From Thalassovita sp. (GTDB taxonomy: Bacteria > Pseudomonadota > Alphaproteobacteria > Rhodobacterales > Rhodobacteraceae), in the NCBI RefSeq assembly GCF_963691685.1, contig NZ_OY829290.1:2604001-2668000 (forward strand): a stretch of DNA of 64,000 nucleotides, read 5' to 3'. Of the stretch, positions 43,132 to 52,069 are shown piece by piece; position 1 is the first letter of the stretch, and each line of letters starts with the position of its first letter. Both the position numbers and the translations under genes were made by a program. The notes below the pieces were generated by a model that did no database searches, was not told the origin of the DNA, and was given only the letters and a program-made list of their open reading frames with translations.

Positions 43132-43518
43132 TCAGCGCTGTTCCCCATCCTCGGGGGGCAGCGCTTTTTTAACGGCTGCGAGCAGTTCTTTGGCGCCAAT
43201 GGGTTTTGACAGCACCTCAACCGCGCCCAGCACCTTGGCAATGTGCAGATAATCCGTCGCCGATCCACGGGCACCGCCCGAAACGGCAATGATCGGCAGG
43301 TCGCGGTGGGATTTGCGCAGGGCATTGATCACCTCAACCCCGTCCTTTTCCGGCATCATAATATCGGTGATCACCAGATCATACCGCCCCTGTTCAATCT
43401 GGCGCAGCCCGATGGCGCCATCTGCGGCCGAGCTGATCCGGTGACCGTCGCTGGCCAGGATGATCTCAAAGGCTTCGCGCACCAACGGGTCGTCTTCGAT
43501 CAGTAAAATATGTGCCAT
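43132..43518 (-). CDS. Single-domain response regulator
   Basis: The 128-residue receiver starts HILLIEDDPLVREAFEIILA. The acidic pocket is EDD near 8-10, the phospho-acceptor Asp is in LVITDIMMPEKDGV near 53, and the Lys is in VLSKPIGAKEL near 103. No output domain is present, so it acts through protein contact or phosphotransfer. Its ATG shares one base with the kinase stop (TGATG), and GGAGG is inside the kinase tail. It is the partner of the kinase at 43518-44507. Confidence 0.88.
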   Translation of the reverse strand: MAHILLIEDDPLVREAFEIILASDGHRISSAADGAIGLRQIEQGRYDLVITDIMMPEKDGVEVINALRKSHRDLPIIAVSGGARGSATDYLHIAKVLGAVEVLSKPIGAKELLAAVKKALPPEDGEQR

Positions 43519-44507
43519 CACCCCACCTCCGCCACACGCTGGGCTGACCGCCCTGCCCCGGCCGCAGGCAGCCAGACCTGCATTTCGGTGCCGCGCCCCA
43601 GTTCAGACTGCACCTCAATCCGCCCGCCCGCCGCGCGCAAAAGGGCCTGAACCTGCCAGAGGCCCAGACCGGTGCCCGCGCCCAGCGGTTTGGAGGTGAA
43701 ATAAGGATCAAATATCCGCTGTTGCAGCGCCTCGGATATGCCCGTTCCAGTGTCTGACACGGTCAACACCGCCGCGTGGCCGTTCGGATCTGGCCCGCTG
43801 GGCGGATGCAGCCGAATGTCCAGCTGTCCTGGCGCGCCATCCATCGCCGCAACGGCGTTGGAAAACAGGTTCATCACGATGCTTTCCACATCGGCCCAGG
43901 CAATGCCCAAGGGCGGCAGATCATCGGCCAGGCTGACCGTCATCTTAACGGTGGTCGGGCAGCTGAGCCGCATCAGTTCCACCAGCGAGCGCATCGCCTC
44001 ACTGGTGTCGGGCACAACAAAGCCTGCGGCCTCGCGCCGGGCGAACCGCAGCACACGGTCCACCGACTCGCGCGCTTTCAACGATCCGGCATAGATCAGT
44101 TCGACCTGTCGCCGCCGTGGATCATCTTGGGGGGTTTCGGCCTCCAGCAGTTCAGACAATCCGACCAGCGGCTGCAGCTGATTGTTCAACTCATGCGCCA
44201 GCCCACCGGCCAAAGTGCCCAGACTGTCGATTTTGCGCGCATGTGACAGGTCCCGTTCGTTTTCCAGCGCCCGCTGGGCCAGCCGCGTTGCCTCACGCGC
44301 GCGGCGCACGGCGTACCACGCCAAAGGCATGGGCATCAGCAGGACGATCAGGATCACCTCGTCCAGTTCCCAGGTTTCATGTGCACGGGTGAAGGAATGC
44401 AGCCATTCGAAGGCCTCAAATTCGGCGGCGGGAATCCACATCAGCAATAGGATCACCGCCATGATCCCAAGGTCACGCCATTTCTGCGATGGAAGATATC
44501 TACGCAT
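43518..44507 (-). CDS. Sensor histidine kinase
   Basis: This kinase of 329 residues has two short membrane segments (about 12-28 and 50-68). The H box is AHELNNQLQPLVGLSELL (about 115). The ATPase domain carries DTGTGISEALQQRIFDPYFT and GAGTGLGLWQVQALL. There is almost no extracytoplasmic domain, so it probably senses a membrane or cytoplasmic signal. The gene is coupled to a receiver-only regulator. The regulated process is unknown. Confidence 0.87.
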   Translation of the reverse strand: MRRYLPSQKWRDLGIMAVILLLMWIPAAEFEAFEWLHSFTRAHETWELDEVILIVLLMPMPLAWYAVRRAREATRLAQRALENERDLSHARKIDSLGTLAGGLAHELNNQLQPLVGLSELLEAETPQDDPRRRQVELIYAGSLKARESVDRVLRFARREAAGFVVPDTSEAMRSLVELMRLSCPTTVKMTVSLADDLPPLGIAWADVESIVMNLFSNAVAAMDGAPGQLDIRLHPPSGPDPNGHAAVLTVSDTGTGISEALQQRIFDPYFTSKPLGAGTGLGLWQVQALLRAAGGRIEVQSELGRGTEMQVWLPAAGAGRSAQRVAEVG

Positions 44508-44590
44508 TGGGGCCTCTGCTTTTTGCCAGCCTATACAGGGAAACTACGGTAAATCCAGAAATTTCAACCGGGCAAAGCGTTTGGAGGGCG

Positions 44591-45724
44591 TCATAGGTCC
44601 AACGCCATCTGATCGCCGGGGCGCGGCGGTGGCGCAAACAGATCACAGCGCAGGGCGGGCTGGGGCTGATCCAGACCCAGACGGCGGGCGGCCAGTTTGA
44701 ACCGGTGTGACAGGATCTGCGCATAGTGCCCTTCACCGCACATCCGCTTGCCCCATTCAGCCGAATAGGCCTGCCCCCCATGCATTTCGCGCAGCCGGGC
44801 CATCACCCGGCCGGCCCTGTCAGGGTAGTGTTCCGCCAGCCAGTCCTGAAACAGCGGTGACACCTCGCGCGGCAGGCGCAGCATGATCCAACTGGCCGAA
44901 CGCGCACCGGCCGCCTGACCGGCGGTCAGGATCGCCTCCAACTCAAGATCAGACAGCCCCGGCACCATGGGCGATGCCATCAGCCGCACCGGGATCCCCG
45001 CCTCGGAGAGCCGTTCAATGATCTGCAGGCGGCGTTTCGGGCTGGGCACCCGGGGTTCCATGCGCCGGCTCAGATCCGCGTCCAAGGTGGTCAGCGAGAT
45101 CCCCACCCGCACCAGCCCCTTTGCGGCCATGTCCTGCAGAATATCAATGTCACGTTCCACCAAGGTGCCCTTGGTCACAATCGCCAGAGGATGATTGAAA
45201 TCGCGCAGCACTTTCAGACAGTTGCGCACAATTTTCAGATCCCGTTCAATCGGTTGGTAGGGATCCGTATTGGTCCCCAAGGCCATAGTGGCAACCTGAT
45301 AGGATTTGCGCCGCAGTTCCTGTGCCAGCACCTCTGCCGCGCCTGTGCGGGCGATCAGGCGGGTTTCAAAATCCAACCCCGGGGACAGGCCCAGATAGGC
45401 ATGGCTGGGCCGGGCAAAACAGTAGATGCAACCATGTTCGCAGCCCCGATACGGATTGATGGAGCGGTCAAAAGGCAGATCCGGCGACCGGTTGTAGGTG
45501 ATCAGCGATTTGGGCCGTTCCTGCCGCACCTCAGTGACGATCCGCGCCTCCTCCGCCGCGGTCTGGCCGTCCTGCCAGCCGTCATCAAAAGGCATCCTCT
45601 CAAACCGTTCAAACCGGCCAGAGTCATTGCTGGCCGCCGCCCGACCACGGCGGCGCTGCGGCGCAATGGGCGTCGCGGCATGTGGCGGCAGAGCCGGGTC
45701 ATCTGGGGCGGGTTTCCTGTGCAT
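44591..45724 (-). CDS. PA0069-family radical SAM protein (SPL-like)
   Basis: This is a protein of about 377 residues. The radical SAM 4Fe-4S motif is CEHGCIYCFARPSH near residue 95; it differs from the usual CxxxCxxC spacing only by neighbouring residues. The family is distantly related to spore photoproduct lyase and the function is unsettled. The rest shows the typical HYAQILSHRFKLA end. I chose the ATG at 45724, because the frame to 45784 has weak support. It lies between the methyltransferase and the corrinoid genes but is transcribed the other way. Confidence 0.8.
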   Translation of the reverse strand: MHRKPAPDDPALPPHAATPIAPQRRRGRAAASNDSGRFERFERMPFDDGWQDGQTAAEEARIVTEVRQERPKSLITYNRSPDLPFDRSINPYRGCEHGCIYCFARPSHAYLGLSPGLDFETRLIARTGAAEVLAQELRRKSYQVATMALGTNTDPYQPIERDLKIVRNCLKVLRDFNHPLAIVTKGTLVERDIDILQDMAAKGLVRVGISLTTLDADLSRRMEPRVPSPKRRLQIIERLSEAGIPVRLMASPMVPGLSDLELEAILTAGQAAGARSASWIMLRLPREVSPLFQDWLAEHYPDRAGRVMARLREMHGGQAYSAEWGKRMCGEGHYAQILSHRFKLAARRLGLDQPQPALRCDLFAPPPRPGDQMALDL

Positions 45725-45784
45725 GGCACCAAAATAGAACATTTGGAGAACATCGCGCAAGGCCGCGTGGTCTGAGACCGGCAA

Positions 45785-46001
45785 AACCTGCCTAGCGCCT
45801 TATAGACACAGAACAATCACCAAAATTTCAGACCCTCAGGTCGCAACTGTCCTTCGCCAAGTCGCAAATTGCCCAGACCAAAGGGCCACAAAACCGCCAA
45901 AGAGAAGAGAGAAACACCGCCTGCAGTCCCTGTGGGCCCTACCCCAAGCCGGATCCCCCTGCCCGAAATTTGCAGGGCAGAGCAAGTCAAGGAAGCGCGC
46001 C
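45785..46001 (+). promoter_or_regulatory. Leader of the corrinoid protein gene
   Basis: About 215 bases contain no plausible gene. Just before the ribosome binding site, CCCTGC and GCAGGG (45959-45980) could form a hairpin. No cobalamin or SAM/SAH riboswitch consensus is recognised. The AAGGAAG box precedes the ATG. Some regulatory role is possible, but I cannot name one. Confidence 0.25.
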
Positions 46002-46700
46002 ATGTCGGACGAAGACGATATCATCCTGTCGGACCTCGATGATGAGGAACTGGTTCAACAGATGTTTGACGACCTCTACGACGGTCTCAAGGAAGAGATC
46101 GAAGAAGCGGTCAACATCCTGTTGGAACGCGGCTGGCAGCCCTATGACATCCTGACCAAAGCGCTGGTCGGCGGCATGACCATCGTGGGCCATGACTTCC
46201 GCGATGGGATCCTCTTTGTGCCCGAAGTTCTGCTGGCGGCAAACGCTATGAAGGGCGGCATGTCGATCCTGAAACCGCTGCTGGCGGAAACCGGCGCGCC
46301 GCGCATGGGCTCGATGGTGATCGGCACGGTCAAAGGCGACATCCACGACATTGGCAAAAACCTTGTGTCGATGATGATGGAAGGCGCTGGCTTTGAAGTG
46401 GTGGATATCGGCATCAACAACGCGGTTGAGGCCTATCTGGAAGCGCTGGACGAACATAAGCCCGACATCCTGGGCATGTCGGCGCTGCTGACCACCACCA
46501 TGCCTTACATGAAGGTCGTGATTGACACGATGATCGAACAGGGCCTGCGCGATGACTACATCGTTCTGGTCGGTGGCGCGCCGCTGAACGAAGAGTTCGG
46601 CAAAGCGATTGGCGCTGACGGCTACTGCCGGGACGCTGCGGTGGCCGTGGAAATGGCGAAGGAATATGTCGCCCGCAAACACAACCAGATGAGCGCTTAA
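46002..46700 (+). CDS. Corrinoid (B12-binding) methyltransferase protein
   Basis: The 232-residue protein has a helical cap (about 15-95), then the cobalamin domain. The lower-axial-ligand motif GTVKGDIHDIGKNLV is near residue 108 (DxHxxG). The base-off loops MSALLTTTM and VGGAPLNEEFG are also present. It carries a methyl group on cobalamin between partner enzymes. The nearby homocysteine methyltransferase and the DUF1638 gene next door suggest a split methionine synthase, a scheme I recall from Phaeobacter. The pterin-binding methyl donor subunit is not seen in the window. Confidence 0.88.
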   Translation: MSDEDDIILSDLDDEELVQQMFDDLYDGLKEEIEEAVNILLERGWQPYDILTKALVGGMTIVGHDFRDGILFVPEVLLAANAMKGGMSILKPLLAETGAPRMGSMVIGTVKGDIHDIGKNLVSMMMEGAGFEVVDIGINNAVEAYLEALDEHKPDILGMSALLTTTMPYMKVVIDTMIEQGLRDDYIVLVGGAPLNEEFGKAIGADGYCRDAAVAVEMAKEYVARKHNQMSA

Positions 46701-46715
46701 GGCCGCGTCTCCCCT

Positions 46716-47375
46716 ATGACGCGGTTTGATGACAGCACCCTCACCTCCGAGACCCTGGCACCTCTTCCGGGGTCATCTTCAGGTCGGGGGCGGGTGCTGA
46801 TAATCGCCTGTGGTGCGCTGGCGCGGGAAATTCTGGCGCTGCGCGATCTGAATGGCTGGGCCCATATGGATCTGACCTGCCTGCCCGCCATCCTGCACAA
46901 TCACCCCGAAAAAATCGCCGCCGCCGCGCAGGAGGCGATCGACAAACACCGTGGGGATTACGGTCAGATCTTCATGGCCTACGCCGATTGCGGCACTGGT
47001 GGCGCCTTGCAGACGGTCTGTGACGCCGCAGGGGTGGAGATGATCGCAGGGCCACATTGCTACAGTTTCTTCAGCGGCAATGAAGCCTTTGAGGCCGCAG
47101 GTGAAGTGACCAGTTTCTTCCTCACCGATTTTCTGGCCCGGCAGTTTGACACCTTTGTGGTGAAGCCGCTGGGCCTAGACCGGCATCCAGAGCTGGCCGA
47201 GATGTATTTCGGCAATTATGAGAAGCTGATCTATTTGGCGCAGACCGACGATGCCGCCCTGACCGCCAAAGCCGAAGCCGCTGCCGAGGCCCTGGGGCTG
47301 GCGTTTGAACGGCGGATGACGGGGTATGGCGATTTGGCGGCGGCGCTTGAGACGCTGAGCAGCACAGCAGGTTGA
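46716..47375 (+). CDS. DUF1638 protein
   Basis: This soluble protein of 219 residues matches DUF1638: ACGALAREILALRD, CLPAILHNHPEKI, MAYADCGTGGAL and PHCYSFFSGNEAFE. Invariant Cys and His residues suggest metal binding. It starts 15 bases after the corrinoid gene, so they form an operon. From memory, DUF1638 proteins in Phaeobacter are needed for the split B12-dependent methionine synthase, possibly in methyl transfer or reactivation. That recollection should be checked. Confidence 0.8.
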   Translation: MTRFDDSTLTSETLAPLPGSSSGRGRVLIIACGALAREILALRDLNGWAHMDLTCLPAILHNHPEKIAAAAQEAIDKHRGDYGQIFMAYADCGTGGALQTVCDAAGVEMIAGPHCYSFFSGNEAFEAAGEVTSFFLTDFLARQFDTFVVKPLGLDRHPELAEMYFGNYEKLIYLAQTDDAALTAKAEAAAEALGLAFERRMTGYGDLAAALETLSSTAG

Positions 47376-47434
47376 CAGCGAGGATTGGGGCGCTGCCCCA
47401 AACCCCGGAGTATTTGGAAAACGGTGAAAGCGGT

Positions 47435-47845
47435 TTAGGCGGCTGCGGCCGCGGTTTCGCGGATCCGTTCGATCATCGCCCGCAACCCGTTTGAGCGCTG
47501 CGCGGACAGGTGATCATTGAGGCCCAGCCGGCCAAATTCAGCGCGCGCATCAACCGCGGCGACCTCAGCCAGTGGCAGATCATTATAAAGCGCGCGCAGC
47601 ACCGCAATCAGGCCGCGCACAATCATCGCGTCACTGTCGCCTTCGAAGCGGAACACGCCGCCCTCAATCACCGGGTGCAGCCAGACCTGACTGGCGCAGC
47701 CATCCACCTTGGTGGCAGGCACCTGCAGCGCCGCGTCAAGGCCCGACATCGCCTTGCCCAGCTCAATCACATGACGGTAGCGATCTTCCCAGTCGTCCAG
47801 AAACTCAAAGTCTTCGACAATCTCTTCAAAGGCGGCGCTGGCCAT
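47435..47845 (-). CDS. sufE: SufE family sulfur-transfer protein
   Basis: The protein has 136 residues. The catalytic Cys is in VDGCASQVWLHP near residue 51, and FEEIVEDFEFLDDWEDRYRH is a SufE start. SufE takes sulfur from a cysteine desulfurase for iron-sulfur cluster assembly. The frame is open to 47923, but the ATG of MASAAFEE is the natural start, with GGAGAG before it. The suf operon itself is not nearby. Confidence 0.88.
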   Translation of the reverse strand: MASAAFEEIVEDFEFLDDWEDRYRHVIELGKAMSGLDAALQVPATKVDGCASQVWLHPVIEGGVFRFEGDSDAMIVRGLIAVLRALYNDLPLAEVAAVDARAEFGRLGLNDHLSAQRSNGLRAMIERIRETAAAAA

Positions 47846-48002
47846 GGGGGCTCTCCTGAATTCGGCGGGGTCTTGCACCTGTCCAGTTAGGCACAGCGGC
47901 CCCAAAGGTCCAGCCCAAAGCACAACAAAGCGCCGATCTGCGATGCAAAGCGCGCAAGCGTCTTTTCAACTGGCCCATGATAGGATACCCAGAGGCAAAG
48001 AG

Positions 48003-48512
48003 ATGACAGGCAAGCCTATGCATAAATCCATTTCGGTTCTTCTGATTTCCTCGGTTCTGCTGGTGGGCTGTGGCCAGTCGCGCCTGAACCCGCTGAATTG
48101 GTTTGGCCGCGCCGAACCGGTTGCAGCTGCAGACCCAACGGCCACGGTCAACCCGCTGATCCCAAAACGCAATTCCATCACCGCCCGCGATGAAACCTAT
48201 CGCGGTGAGCTGGTCGCTGTCATTCGCGAGCTGAAGGTCGAACGCACCCCTGGTGGCGCGGTGTTGCGGGTGACCGGTGTGGCGGCAAACCAGGGGTCCT
48301 GGGACGTCCGGATGGAGCCGCTGAACAACGGCAAACCGGTGGACGGCGTGCTGACTTATGAGCTGCGCGCCCTGCCCGGTGCCACGACTGTCGGCAGTGA
48401 ACGGACCCGGTTGATCACCGCAGCGACCTTTGTCAGCGATCAATCACTGGAGGGCGTGCGCAGCCTGCAGGTTCTGGGGGCGGAAAACGGGCTGAGCAGC
48501 CGCCGCCGCTGA
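48003..48512 (+). CDS. Putative lipoprotein
   Basis: The 169-residue frame starts MTGKPMHKSISVLLISSVLL, followed by the lipobox LLVGC, so lipid attachment at that Cys is expected. The remainder is a small domain (GELVAVIRELKVERTPGGAV, then RVTGVAANQGSWDVR) with no identity that I know. It probably sits in the periplasm, attached to the membrane. An AGAGG box precedes the ATG at 48003; the longer frame to 47844 is a poor start. A strong terminator follows. Confidence 0.75.
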   Translation: MTGKPMHKSISVLLISSVLLVGCGQSRLNPLNWFGRAEPVAAADPTATVNPLIPKRNSITARDETYRGELVAVIRELKVERTPGGAVLRVTGVAANQGSWDVRMEPLNNGKPVDGVLTYELRALPGATTVGSERTRLITAATFVSDQSLEGVRSLQVLGAENGLSSRRR

Positions 48513-48550
48513 TCAGATGTTGATCTAGCCAGAGCGATCAGAAAAAACGA

Positions 48551-48579
48551 AAGAAGGGGCCATGCGGCCCCTTCTTTTT
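48551..48579. terminator. Strong bidirectional terminator
   Basis: AAGAAGGGGCC and GGCCCCTTCTT pair around a four-base loop, with T tracts on both sides (TTTTT on the plus strand, TTTTTTC on the minus). It lies between the convergent lipoprotein and rnd genes. Confidence 0.9.
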
Positions 48580-48620
48580 GCCTATTTGCGGTGCGATATT
48601 TGCAACGTCAAAGTGGCCGG

Positions 48621-49778
48621 TCACAGCTCAATGATTTTGACGTTTTTGCCTTTGGCCGCCAGCGCTACCTCACCGTTGCACAGGCGCAGCGCGTCGTTGC
48701 CAAAGACCTCTTTGCGCCAGCCCTGCAGCGCCGGAACGTCGCGCAGACCTGCCGCGATGGCGTCCAGATCTGCAGCCGGGGCGATCAGCCGCGAGGCAAC
48801 GCCGGCATGTTCGGTCTTGGCCTTCAAGAGAACCCGCAGCAGATCCGCCAGCGCCGGGTTGACCTGCAGTTTGTCACGGCTGGTGTCGGGTTTCGGCATC
48901 TTGTCTGCCGGGCAGTCCACACCGGCCTTCACAGCGGCCAGAATGCCATTGGCGATGTCGCCTTTGCGCGCCTCACGCAACAGCAGGCGCGAGCGTCCTA
49001 GATCCTGCATATTGGCAGGTTTGGTTGAGGCCAGTTCCACCAGCGCATCATCTTTGAACACCCGCGAGCGTGGCACGTTGCGTTCCTGCGCATAGGCTTC
49101 ACGGAACTTTGCCAGCTCACGCACCACTGCCAGAAACTTGCCGCTGGTGGTGCGGGTCTTGACCCGTTTCCAGGCATCTTCGGGCTGAATGATATAGGTG
49201 TCAGGGTTGGTCAGGATCCGCAGCTCTTCACGCACCCAGGCATCGCGGCCGGTCTTTTCCAGCTGCGCCGAGAGGTATTCGTAGATCACCCGCAGATGGG
49301 TCACATCCGCCAGCGCATATTTCTTCTGCGCATCGGTCAGCGGGCGGCGCGACCAATCGGTGAAACGCGAGGTTTTATCGAGACTTTGCTTGGCGATCTT
49401 GCGCACCAGAGTTTCATAGCCCACCTGTTCGCCAAAGCCGCAGACCATCGCCGCAACCTGCGTGTCAAACAGCGGTTCGGGAAAGACGCCAGCCTCCACA
49501 AAGAAGATCTCAAGATCTTGCCGGGCGGCGTGGAACACTTTGACAACGTTGGTGTCTTTGAACAGCTCCAAGAGCGGCGCAACCGAGATGCCATCGGCCA
49601 GCGGGTCGACCAGCACAGCATTGTCATCGGTGTCGCCGGGCATGGCCAGCTGCACAAGACAGAGTTTGGAGTAGTAGGTGCGTTCGCGCAGGAATTCGGT
49701 ATCGACCGTCACGTAGGGATGTTTGCGGGCCTCTGCACAGTATTCGGCCAGCGCCTCGGTCGTTGTAATCGTCTTCAT
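48621..49778 (-). CDS. rnd: Ribonuclease D
   Basis: This DEDD-family 3'-5' exoribonuclease has 385 residues. Motif I is VTVDTEFLRE, the central Tyr-x-x-Asp is in KKYALADVTHLR near 149-156, and the C-terminal HRDC domains are rich in KLQVNPALADLL-type helices. It trims tRNA precursors. The gene is monocistronic and convergent with the lipoprotein gene, with a shared terminator. Confidence 0.93.
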   Translation of the reverse strand: MKTITTTEALAEYCAEARKHPYVTVDTEFLRERTYYSKLCLVQLAMPGDTDDNAVLVDPLADGISVAPLLELFKDTNVVKVFHAARQDLEIFFVEAGVFPEPLFDTQVAAMVCGFGEQVGYETLVRKIAKQSLDKTSRFTDWSRRPLTDAQKKYALADVTHLRVIYEYLSAQLEKTGRDAWVREELRILTNPDTYIIQPEDAWKRVKTRTTSGKFLAVVRELAKFREAYAQERNVPRSRVFKDDALVELASTKPANMQDLGRSRLLLREARKGDIANGILAAVKAGVDCPADKMPKPDTSRDKLQVNPALADLLRVLLKAKTEHAGVASRLIAPAADLDAIAAGLRDVPALQGWRKEVFGNDALRLCNGEVALAAKGKNVKIIEL

Positions 49779-49981
49779 CAGAGAGCTTTTCGCCTCATTC
49801 TTTAAAGGGCTGCGGGGTCATCCCGCGGGATCAAACCAACCATCCCTGACGTTTGGGTATGGTGGATTTGAAAGCCTTACGCCATTGCAGCACGGTTGCA
49901 AAGCCAGCAAAGGCCTTCAAATGAGGGTTTTACGGTGTTTTGCGGCATTTCTGCCCGGCGACAGCATTTATAAAGCGGAAG

Positions 49982-50575
49982 TCAGCCCAGCATCAGTGGC
50001 GCATGGTCCCCTGCCGCGAAACGGCGCAAGACTGCCGGGTAGAGCAGATGTTCCTGCACCAGAACACGTGCGGCCAAGGTGTCAGCGGTGTCCCCCGGTT
50101 CAACCGGCACCCGCGCCTGGCCCAGGATTGGGCCATCGTCCAGTTCCGGTGTGACCAGATGCACGGAACATCCGGCCTCAGCATCGCCGGCCTCCAAAGC
50201 GCGTTTATGGGTGTGCAGACCTTTGTATTTCGGCAGCAGTGAGGGGTGGATGTTCAGCATCCGCCCGTCCCAGTTGCGCACGAAGCCTTCGGTCAGAACC
50301 CGCATAAAACCGGCCAGACAGATGATATCAGGCTGCGCGGCCTCCAACTGGCGCTGCAGCGCGGCCTCAAAGGCCGGGCGGTCACCCTTGAACGGGCGAT
50401 GATCCACGGTAAAGGTTTCGATCCCCATGGCAGCGGCCTTTTTCAGGCCCCCTGCCTCAGGATCATTAGAGCCAACAAGGACGGCGCGTGCAGGGTGATC
50501 GCCCTGCATGCTTTCGACCAGTTTGACCATATTCGAGCCGCCGCCCGAAATCAGCAGCGCAACCCGTTTGGTCAC
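49982..50575 (-). CDS. purN: Phosphoribosylglycinamide formyltransferase
   Basis: This is a GAR transformylase of 197 residues. The start is VALLISGGGSNMVKLVES. The catalytic Asn-His-Asp set is visible as NIHPSLLPKYKG near residue 108 and a late Asp in TPELDDGP near 145. It adds a formyl group from 10-formyl-THF to GAR in purine synthesis. Its ATG overlaps the purM stop (ATGA), so the two are coupled. Confidence 0.94.
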   Translation of the reverse strand: MTKRVALLISGGGSNMVKLVESMQGDHPARAVLVGSNDPEAGGLKKAAAMGIETFTVDHRPFKGDRPAFEAALQRQLEAAQPDIICLAGFMRVLTEGFVRNWDGRMLNIHPSLLPKYKGLHTHKRALEAGDAEAGCSVHLVTPELDDGPILGQARVPVEPGDTADTLAARVLVQEHLLYPAVLRRFAAGDHAPLMLG

Positions 50576-51621
50576 AGCAGCGAACCCTCATAGGCGACGC
50601 CGGGCGCTTCGGTGATCGCGCCCAGTTTGGTCACGGTTTCACCGGATGCTTCCAAGACTTTGGTCAGCGCCTCGGCTTCTTCTTCGGCGACAACAAGGAT
50701 CATGCCGATGCCGCAGTTGAAGGTTTTGAGGATTTCGGCCTCTTCCATGCCACCGGTTGCGGCCAGCCATTTGAAGACAGGCGGCAGGTCCCAGCTGCTG
50801 AGGTCGATGGTGGCACCCAGATCTTCGGGCAGCACACGCGGCAGGTTTTCGGTCAGACCACCGCCGGTGATATGGGCCAGCGCATGCACGCCACCGGCGC
50901 GGATCGCCTCCAGCACCTGTTTCACATAAAGGCGGGTCGGCGCCAGCAGGGCCGCGCCCAGCGTCTGGCTGTCATCCCATGGGCAGGTTGCGTCCCAGCC
51001 AAGGCCCGAGACCTCGACCAGTTTGCGCACCAGCGAATAGCCGTTGGAATGCACCCCGTTGGAGCCAAGGCCCAGCAATACGTCACCGGCTTTCACACCC
51101 ACAGGCAGGTCCGCACCGCGTTCCATTGCGCCCACCGCAAAGCCAGCAAGGTCAAAGTCACCTTCACTGTACATGCCGGGCATTTCTGCGGTTTCCCCGC
51201 CAATCAGCGCGCAACCGGACTGTTCACAACCAGCAGCGATGCCGTTGATGATGCGGGTGGCGCTGTCCAGTTCCAGTTTGCCGGTGGCAAAATAGTCCAG
51301 GAACAACAGCGGCTCAGCGCCCTGACAGACCAGATCGTTGACGCACATGGCGACCAGATCGATGCCGATAGTATCAACATTGCCGGTGTCAATTGCGATG
51401 CGCAGCTTGGTACCCACACCGTCGGTGGCAGCCACAAGGATCGGGTCTTTGTAGCCCGCGTCTTTCAGGTCAAACAGCGCGCCAAAGCCGCCAAGACCTG
51501 CCATCACACCCGAGCGGGCCGTCCGCTTGGCCGCTGGCTTGATGCGGTCGACCAGCGCGTTCCCTGCATCGATATCCACACCTGCGTCTGCGTAGGTCAG
51601 ACCGTTCTTGCCCTGGCTCAT
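50572..51621 (-). CDS. purM: Phosphoribosylformylglycinamidine cyclo-ligase
   Basis: This AIR synthetase of 349 residues closes the imidazole ring of purines. GLTYADAGVDIDAGN is the typical start. VAATDGVGTKLRIAID and GGETAEMPGMYSEGDFD are conserved family blocks, and HALAHITGGGLTENLPRVLP follows. The start is the ATG at 51621 with a GGGGGA box; the frame is open to 51711. It is the first gene of the purM-purN operon. Confidence 0.95.
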   Translation of the reverse strand: MSQGKNGLTYADAGVDIDAGNALVDRIKPAAKRTARSGVMAGLGGFGALFDLKDAGYKDPILVAATDGVGTKLRIAIDTGNVDTIGIDLVAMCVNDLVCQGAEPLLFLDYFATGKLELDSATRIINGIAAGCEQSGCALIGGETAEMPGMYSEGDFDLAGFAVGAMERGADLPVGVKAGDVLLGLGSNGVHSNGYSLVRKLVEVSGLGWDATCPWDDSQTLGAALLAPTRLYVKQVLEAIRAGGVHALAHITGGGLTENLPRVLPEDLGATIDLSSWDLPPVFKWLAATGGMEEAEILKTFNCGIGMILVVAEEEAEALTKVLEASGETVTKLGAITEAPGVAYEGSLL

Positions 51622-52069
51622 AGATAGATCCCCCGAGTGCCACCGGTAATTTGGCGCCTCCGATAGACCAATGGCGACCACATGTCCATGTTTTCCGTGC
51701 TGCAGCTGCAAAACACTGCAAAAGCCTAAGTTCAGAACCCATTGATTGCCGCCGCGCTGCGCGGGGCCAGCAAAATTATTTTACCAGATTTGGCGAACTC
51801 AAAGGTATGGGTTCGCTGCGCATGCGAGAGTTGGCTAAGCACTTGGGAAATATACCGCAAGCCCGGCCAAGGCAGCATTTTCCCTATAAAATTAAACAAT
51901 TGAGAACGAGCGCGGAAATCAACATCCGGCCACCATTCTGCGCATGGATGATCTGCGCCACCGCACCCTCAACCCAGACGAGATACCGCCAGCTAAGACC
52001 CTGCGCGGTCAGGTCGTTAGTATGCTTGCAAGAAATGTGCACCCGTTAACCAGTCCAGAAAGATTTACG
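51622..52069. promoter_or_regulatory. Divergent spacer between purM and the chemoreceptor
   Basis: About 450 bases lie between the two starts. The chemoreceptor frame is open back to 51944, but the earlier part has weak coding character. An AT-rich zone at 51885-51905 (ATAAAATTAAACAATTG) may carry promoters. No further gene or repeat is seen. Confidence 0.3.
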
